This document shows, in pieces, positions 7,701 to 10,892 of a stretch of DNA of 10,892 nt. The translations under genes were made by a program, and so were the position numbers. The notes below the pieces were generated by a model. The model was not told the DNA's origin and did no database searches. It saw nothing but the letters and a program-made list of their open reading frames with translations. Positions within the stretch are counted from its first letter, which is position 1, and each line of letters starts with the position of its first letter. The stretch covers positions 1 through 10,892 of the forward strand of contig JAHEEZ010000113.1 in the NCBI GenBank assembly GCA_024640445.1, given 5' to 3'. Source of the stretch: Acidobacteriota bacterium. Lineage in GTDB: Bacteria > Acidobacteriota > Blastocatellia > Pyrinomonadales > Pyrinomonadaceae.

Positions 7701-8296
7701 GGGAATTTGCTTCGATCATTCAGATCTCAAGCGGTACCTCCATCACCCCGGCTCTGAACGCGACGAGCATTTCGTATGCCGATCCGGTGGATCCGAATCA
7801 ATCGAACACGCTTCAGGGCGGTATCAGCGGATTTGGAACCGGCGTGGCAAATCAGCGGCCGCTAAGGGTAGAAGGCGTGCCTTGCAGGATAAGTGGTACT
7901 GAGGGCAGCTATTTCAATCCGAACGCGTGGACGCTCGTTGGCTTCAAGATCGGCGAGGACGCTCCGCAAAAATCCACCTGCGAAGGTCCGAGAGCCAGGA
8001 ATGTGGATTTCTCGATATACAAGAACTTCACTCCTTCTTGGTTGACCAAGAGCTGGTTCGGAGAGGGCGCCAGGCTCCAGTTCAGACTGGAACTGTTCAA
8101 CGCTTTCAACAACCCGCAGTTCAACGGCGCTGTTCCCAATATCTACTACAACGGAAGAGTAGTATGCGGAAATAACCCCTGCAGTCCTACGAACAATACC
8201 GTCACCGCCTTTGAAGGCGCGCAAGGTAACTTCGGAGTGGCAACCTCTACAAAGGGAGGCAGGGAGATCCAGTACGCGTTGAAGTTCAACTTCTAG
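4703..8296 (+). CDS. Oar-like TonB-dependent outer-membrane receptor with N-terminal carboxypeptidase-regulatory domain
   Basis: This is an outer-membrane beta-barrel receptor of the type greatly expanded in Acidobacteriota, thought to import or bind large or scarce ligands using TonB energy. The 1197 residues comprise a long signal peptide (1-44, cut after AVLA, Q45 first) and a carboxypeptidase-regulatory-like Ig-type domain (about 47-135; GNVTDQAGAAVAGATVTA, then LPAGTYIVSFSKDGF). A plug-like domain follows (about 145-275; ELPLNGRSFVQLTQLQPGV, LTDGANNND, SEFKVLRNSYGPEYGQAAGA), with GGPIIKDRFFFFF near 313-325. The remainder is a long barrel ending in ...ALKFNF, with the terminal Phe typical of outer-membrane barrels. 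RLELFNAFNNPQFNG near the C-terminus is also a family signature. I could not identify a clear TonB box. Ten cysteines in the mature protein fall in five close pairs. No SusD-like partner is present. The gene has its own promoter, leader and terminator; its ligand cannot be told from sequence. Confidence 0.95.
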   Translation: MSKGNCFRIAAIDWPSAVTGKVPLVFAIFALLGCIAFTAPAVLAQKTNGQITGNVTDQAGAAVAGATVTASQASIGLRRSVETTSGGFYSIPDLPAGTYIVSFSKDGFKETVVGSVVVNTSSVTNQNVQLEIGEVSATVNITADAVQIEAQTGAVGEVVSGEQVRELPLNGRSFVQLTQLQPGVSAANNFDSKSKGLFGGVDFSVNGNSGQANLFLTDGANNNDTGSNRTILLFPSIEAISEFKVLRNSYGPEYGQAAGAVISIITRGGSNDFHGSLFYFGRNDALNATEFFANQNGIGKNALRRNDFGGSIGGPIIKDRFFFFFSQEWNKEIRGQSRFGSVPTAAERQGDFSNPRFGSNGQRCSPDDVQNDSHPAFGTNIIPAANLSSAGMTLVQIFPVANVANPSGCNNWAQSANSPIDFRETNIRFDGKINSKNKIFGRYTRDDWSNATPILTGNLWGDDAFPTIESTWAQPSRQVAVKLTTELSSTAINEVQFSYSANRINVDPGSGADLNAEINTAIPGYFPDSGKVNGINRPHPTFWGGIAPYYSSSGPDLWTQTPFRNSLDIYSIRDDVSWVKGNHTLRFGGLYDKAAKDEDSGPNNEAVHFWGPTACCGGDGVGPANWGNSMLIDLLTQGSLFGFDEASTMAVGQNRYTNFELYLGDSWKVKSNLTVELGARYSIYFEPYDERNLISGFDAASYDPSRPATDPCNGLVVPKGTNPCAGIPGASTPTEFSNRSLRKNSYGNFAPRLGVAWDVFSDGKTAVRAGFGQFFLRERTSPYFASLTQNAPFVTSIAGRRSLDGTTFVDLPAASNGRPQYGLSPEAATPYAIQFNVSVGRELWRDTVVEVGYVGNRSRKQLTHNDVNQVNESDRVAAAFAADANEVNSYRPYSNYGTIYQFERNGRGNYDSLQVLFRTRFSAKSSFQAAYTYSKSQADFGLNDSSGGSSAFAVLDRNNRGLDFAESDINRPHIFVANFIYNLPSLKGSDAWVQALAGGWEFASIIQISSGTSITPALNATSISYADPVDPNQSNTLQGGISGFGTGVANQRPLRVEGVPCRISGTEGSYFNPNAWTLVGFKIGEDAPQKSTCEGPRARNVDFSIYKNFTPSWLTKSWFGEGARLQFRLELFNAFNNPQFNGAVPNIYYNGRVVCGNNPCSPTNNTVTAFEGAQGNFGVATSTKGGREIQYALKFNF

Positions 8297-8320
8297 AATG
8301 GTTGACATCAACAAGGATGA

Positions 8321-8358
8321 GGAAATAGCTGCTTTAGGGCAGCTATTTTCTTGTCTTC
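8321..8358 (+). terminator. Intrinsic terminator after the TonB-dependent receptor gene
   Basis: GGAAATAGCTGC (8321-8332) pairs with GCAGCTATTTTC (8339-8350) to give a 12-pair stem with one G-U pair, around the six-base loop TTTAGG. A T-rich tail (TTGTCTTC) follows, and the stem's own 3' arm ends in TTTTC. It begins 25 bases after the receptor stop and separates that gene from the TPR gene. Confidence 0.75.
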
Positions 8359-8366
8359 GGGCTTAG

Positions 8367-8375
8367 TGATAGAAT
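8367..8375 (+). promoter_or_regulatory. Extended -10 promoter for the TPR gene
   Basis: TGATAGAAT matches the extended -10 pattern TGnTATAAT with one mismatch. It lies just past the terminator and would start transcription near 8382, about 40 bases before the ATG at 8422. No good -35 box is visible at normal spacing, which is usual for extended -10 promoters. Prediction from motif and position only. Confidence 0.45.
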
Positions 8376-8421
8376 CATATCTCGCCCTCGATCAGGATCT
8401 ACTCCATCTTTTTGTCGTGGT

Positions 8422-10725
8422 ATGAACGGAAGAATACTTGCTTTACTTTTTTGTTTCTTCGCTGTTTGTTTGCAGGTCAGCGCCCAGACTCCGGAAGCTG
8501 CAGATAAAGGCGGTACGTCTGTGTCCGGCGCGGGCGAACAGGAAGACGCGATGCTAAAGAGTCTCGCTGACGCCGAGAAGTACCAACGTGCTTCAGATCT
8601 TCCCAACGCAAGGATCGCGAATCGCGCGGTACTTGGTTTAGCACTTCAGCGAATGGGGATCGTCGCGATCGAGGAGGGCGAGTTTTCGAAAGCCGTCAGA
8701 TTTCTCACCGATGCCAAGGGTTTTTCTAACGACCCGTCCGTCCAGACAAATCTGGCAATTGCCTATATGCGCCAGAATCTTTTTGATGACGCGTTACGCG
8801 AGGCAAGGGCAGCGCTCAGCATCGACCCGGACCACATCGGCGCTCACTATATTCTCTCTAACATCTTATATGCGCAGGAAAACTATTCTGAGGCCCTGCC
8901 CGAACTGGAATATGTCTTTTCGAAATCTCCTGACTTTGAAATCGCCCGGGCGCTGGGATTTACGTACCTGAGTCTTAAGGAGATCGATAAGGCGAGGGCT
9001 CATTTTAAGCTGACCCTGAGTCTGCTGACGCGCGAAAGTGCCGACATTCATGTTCTCTTGGCGAAATTTTATGAAAGAACAAATTATCCTGCCGACGCGG
9101 AGCGCGAATTAAGAGAAGCGCTCGCTCTGGATCCTGAGGCGCCCAAAGTGAACCTCTATCTAGGGTATCTGTTGATGCAAAATGGTGGAAGTGGACGGCT
9201 CGGTGAGGCCTTACAGGCGTTCGAAAAGCAATTGGCGTTTACGCCCGATGATTTCTACGCCAACTTCTTTGCGGGAGTTGCTTCCACATCGAATAACGAG
9301 AATGAAAAGGCCATTCCCTTTCTTGAGCAAGCGATCAAACTGAATCCAGCGGTCGGCGAAGCGTATCTGTTCCTGGGCCAGGCCCAACTAGCGCTTGATG
9401 ATCTTGTGAATGCCGAGAAGAATCTTCGGAAAGCGATTTCACTGGAATCCAAGGAAAAGGGGAACACACAGTCGCGCCGAACACATTTCTTGCTCGGCAG
9501 GCTTTTGATGAGGGTAGGAAAGGAAGAGGAGGGCCGAAAGGAACTGCTTTATGCGAACAAGCTTCAAAAGGAAGCCCTCGATACATCGCGCACAGAGATC
9601 GACAAGATACTTGGCCAGGTCGCCGAAGGAAGCGATCTGAAGTCGATTGATGAAAAGTCGATCGAGGCCGATGTAAAGGCAGATCTTGACCCAGAGAGGG
9701 TCACCCAGCTTGAGAAGATCAAGACATATCTCACCGGCGTAATTACCCAGTCCTACACCAATTTGGGCGTGATCGCGACCCAAAACAACCTATTGGGCGA
9801 TGCGATCAGCAACTTTTCGACGGCGTACGGTTGGGACCCGGATTTTCCGAACCTGAGTCGAAATCTCGGTATTGTGCGATTCCGGAACTCAGAGTACGAA
9901 GCTTCTATCGAGCCATTGTCGAAACAACTGAAGGCGAATCCGGATGATGCTCTCGTGAGGAAACTGCTTGGGACCGGCTATTACATGACCGGGAAGTACG
10001 ACGAATCGGTCCGGACGCTTAAGCCAATTGAGACCTCGATCTTCTCAGACGCGGAGCTTGCCTATTCCTACGGATTTTCTCTGGTTCGGGTAAAGCAGAG
10101 CACGAATGCTATCTCGGTTTTTGACCGGATGGCGAAATCCGCGGAAAAGAATCCGGATACGATCTTTTCGGCAGCCCAGGGCTTCATGATCGCCGGTGAT
10201 TACAATCGGGCGATAGCGGAGTTCGAGCGTGTTCTCAGATATGCGCCGGATACAAGGAAGGCGAACTACTATATCGGCCAATGCCTGATCCGTTTGAACC
10301 GAAGCGCCGAAGCGGCGGACGCGTTCGAGCGGGAGAGCGTCATTGATCCTTCAGATCCCCTCTCCAGATATCACTGGGCGGTGTCTCTGATCGAACGCAG
10401 GGTTGAGATAGACAAGGCGGTCCGTTTGCTGGAGGACGCTGTCAGGCTCAGAAGCGGCTATGCTGATGCACACTATCAGCTCGGAAAGCTATTTCTGGAA
10501 CGCGGCGATACCGAAAAGGCGATCAGCGAACTTGAGCGCGGAGCCGCGGCGGATCCAAAGAAAGATTACATTCATTACCAGTTGAGCATCGCATACCGGA
10601 AAGCATCACGTATGGAAGACGCTGAACGCGAGCTGAAACTTTATCAGAAGCTCAAGGACGAGATGAGAAAGACTTCGGAGCCCATGGCGATGGGAGAGGA
10701 AGATACTCCGGAGATAGAACAATAG
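8422..10725 (+). CDS. Large exported tetratricopeptide-repeat (TPR) protein
   Basis: The 767-residue protein begins with a Sec signal peptide (1-21, cut after VSA with Q22 first), so it should act in the periplasm or outside the cell. Nearly all the rest is TPR helical repeats in two blocks. The first, about 73-380, has repeats such as LAIAYMRQNLFDDALREARAA, then YLFLGQAQLALDDLVNAEKNL. The second, about 443-745, includes NYYIGQCLIRLNRSAEAADAF and YQLGKLFLERGDTEKAISEL. They are joined by a charged, repeat-free linker (about 382-440). The C-terminus is acidic. No catalytic domain is visible, so it is probably a protein-binding scaffold. There is no obvious Shine-Dalgarno sequence; the start is chosen because it directly yields the signal peptide. 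It follows the receptor gene, a pairing seen in Acidobacteriota, but its promoter appears separate. Partner and function are unknown. Confidence 0.93.
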   Translation: MNGRILALLFCFFAVCLQVSAQTPEAADKGGTSVSGAGEQEDAMLKSLADAEKYQRASDLPNARIANRAVLGLALQRMGIVAIEEGEFSKAVRFLTDAKGFSNDPSVQTNLAIAYMRQNLFDDALREARAALSIDPDHIGAHYILSNILYAQENYSEALPELEYVFSKSPDFEIARALGFTYLSLKEIDKARAHFKLTLSLLTRESADIHVLLAKFYERTNYPADAERELREALALDPEAPKVNLYLGYLLMQNGGSGRLGEALQAFEKQLAFTPDDFYANFFAGVASTSNNENEKAIPFLEQAIKLNPAVGEAYLFLGQAQLALDDLVNAEKNLRKAISLESKEKGNTQSRRTHFLLGRLLMRVGKEEEGRKELLYANKLQKEALDTSRTEIDKILGQVAEGSDLKSIDEKSIEADVKADLDPERVTQLEKIKTYLTGVITQSYTNLGVIATQNNLLGDAISNFSTAYGWDPDFPNLSRNLGIVRFRNSEYEASIEPLSKQLKANPDDALVRKLLGTGYYMTGKYDESVRTLKPIETSIFSDAELAYSYGFSLVRVKQSTNAISVFDRMAKSAEKNPDTIFSAAQGFMIAGDYNRAIAEFERVLRYAPDTRKANYYIGQCLIRLNRSAEAADAFERESVIDPSDPLSRYHWAVSLIERRVEIDKAVRLLEDAVRLRSGYADAHYQLGKLFLERGDTEKAISELERGAAADPKKDYIHYQLSIAYRKASRMEDAERELKLYQKLKDEMRKTSEPMAMGEEDTPEIEQ

Positions 10726-10809
10726 GCAACTTGGTTGCGCGGCTAATCAACTTCCAGTCTTGAAACGGACCTGCCGCAAACCGATCCGAAGAATATAAAC
10801 TGATTAGAA

Positions 10810-10892
10810 ATGAAATCAAAGATCTCTGCAATCCTTGTTCTTGTCTCACTCCTCGCTTCTCAGGCGGCGTTCGCTCAGGAAGACGTTTGTAA
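10810..10892 (+). CDS. Start of an exported protein of unknown function, cut by window end
   Basis: Only 27 codons are visible. They encode a textbook Sec signal peptide: basic start MKSK, hydrophobic core ISAILVLVSLLAS, and a cleavage site after AFA, followed by QEDVC. It begins 84 bases after the TPR stop on the same strand and may share its transcript; TATAAA at 10794-10799 is a possible -10 but lacks a matching -35. No clear ribosome binding site is seen. Similar acidobacterial loci can continue with secreted FG-GAP/CRTAC1-type proteins, but nothing visible here identifies the family. Confidence 0.7.
   Translation, partial: MKSKISAILVLVSLLASQAAFAQEDVC

Noticed and set aside
8302..8330. 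TTGACA at 8302-8307 as a -35 box for the TPR gene
   Set aside because: At 17 bases the -10 would be ATAGCT inside the terminator stem, so any transcript from it would be stopped at once; the extended -10 at 8367-8375 is a better candidate.
8298..8366. Tiny 22-codon frame MVDINKDEEIAALG... after the receptor stop
   Set aside because: It has no ribosome binding site and overlaps the intrinsic terminator stem completely.
10726..10738. Short hairpin GCAAC/GTTGC after the TPR gene as a terminator
   Set aside because: The stem is only 5 bp and no T-run follows, so it does not support a terminator call.

Overview
The window reads as one stretch of plus-strand genes from a Gram-negative, moderately GC-rich bacterium. 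The best fit is an Acidobacteriota member, perhaps of the Blastocatellia/Pyrinomonadaceae type. This rests on the very large Oar-like TonB-dependent receptor with an N-terminal carboxypeptidase-regulatory domain and no SusD partner, followed by a large exported TPR protein. That pairing is familiar from acidobacterial genomes. The taxon is an inference from gene types, not from a marker gene.

Layout. Positions 1-2071 hold a glycoside hydrolase family 3 enzyme whose 5' end lies outside the window. It is followed closely by a XylF-type xylose-binding lipoprotein (2095-3168) and a XylH-type sugar ABC permease (3206-4348). These three look like one sugar-release-and-import operon. The matching ABC ATPase (XylG) is not in the window. 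A gene-free stretch (4349-4702) follows. It holds a nested hairpin after xylH, a sigma70-like promoter with an upstream A-tract, and a leader of about 225 nt with several possible RNA helices. It ends at a strong Shine-Dalgarno sequence that starts the 1197-residue TonB-dependent receptor (4703-8296). That gene ends at a clear intrinsic terminator (8321-8358). A new extended -10 promoter then precedes a 767-residue exported TPR protein (8422-10725). A further exported protein begins at 10810 and runs off the end.

How the parts could work together (inference): the receptor would take oligosaccharides or other ligands across the outer membrane, the GH3 enzyme would trim them to monosaccharides, and the XylF/XylH importer would bring pentose or a related sugar across the inner membrane. 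The TPR protein would be a periplasmic scaffold. The receptor has its own promoter and terminator, so its tie to the xylose genes is positional only.

The most interesting signals are the long structured leader of the receptor gene, the missing importer ATPase, five locally spaced cysteine pairs in the receptor, and Gln at the predicted +1 mature position of all three signal-peptidase-I-type exports. The last resembles the 'Q-rule' described for Bacteroidetes. No RNA genes, CRISPR arrays, insertion sequences or convincing minus-strand genes were seen.
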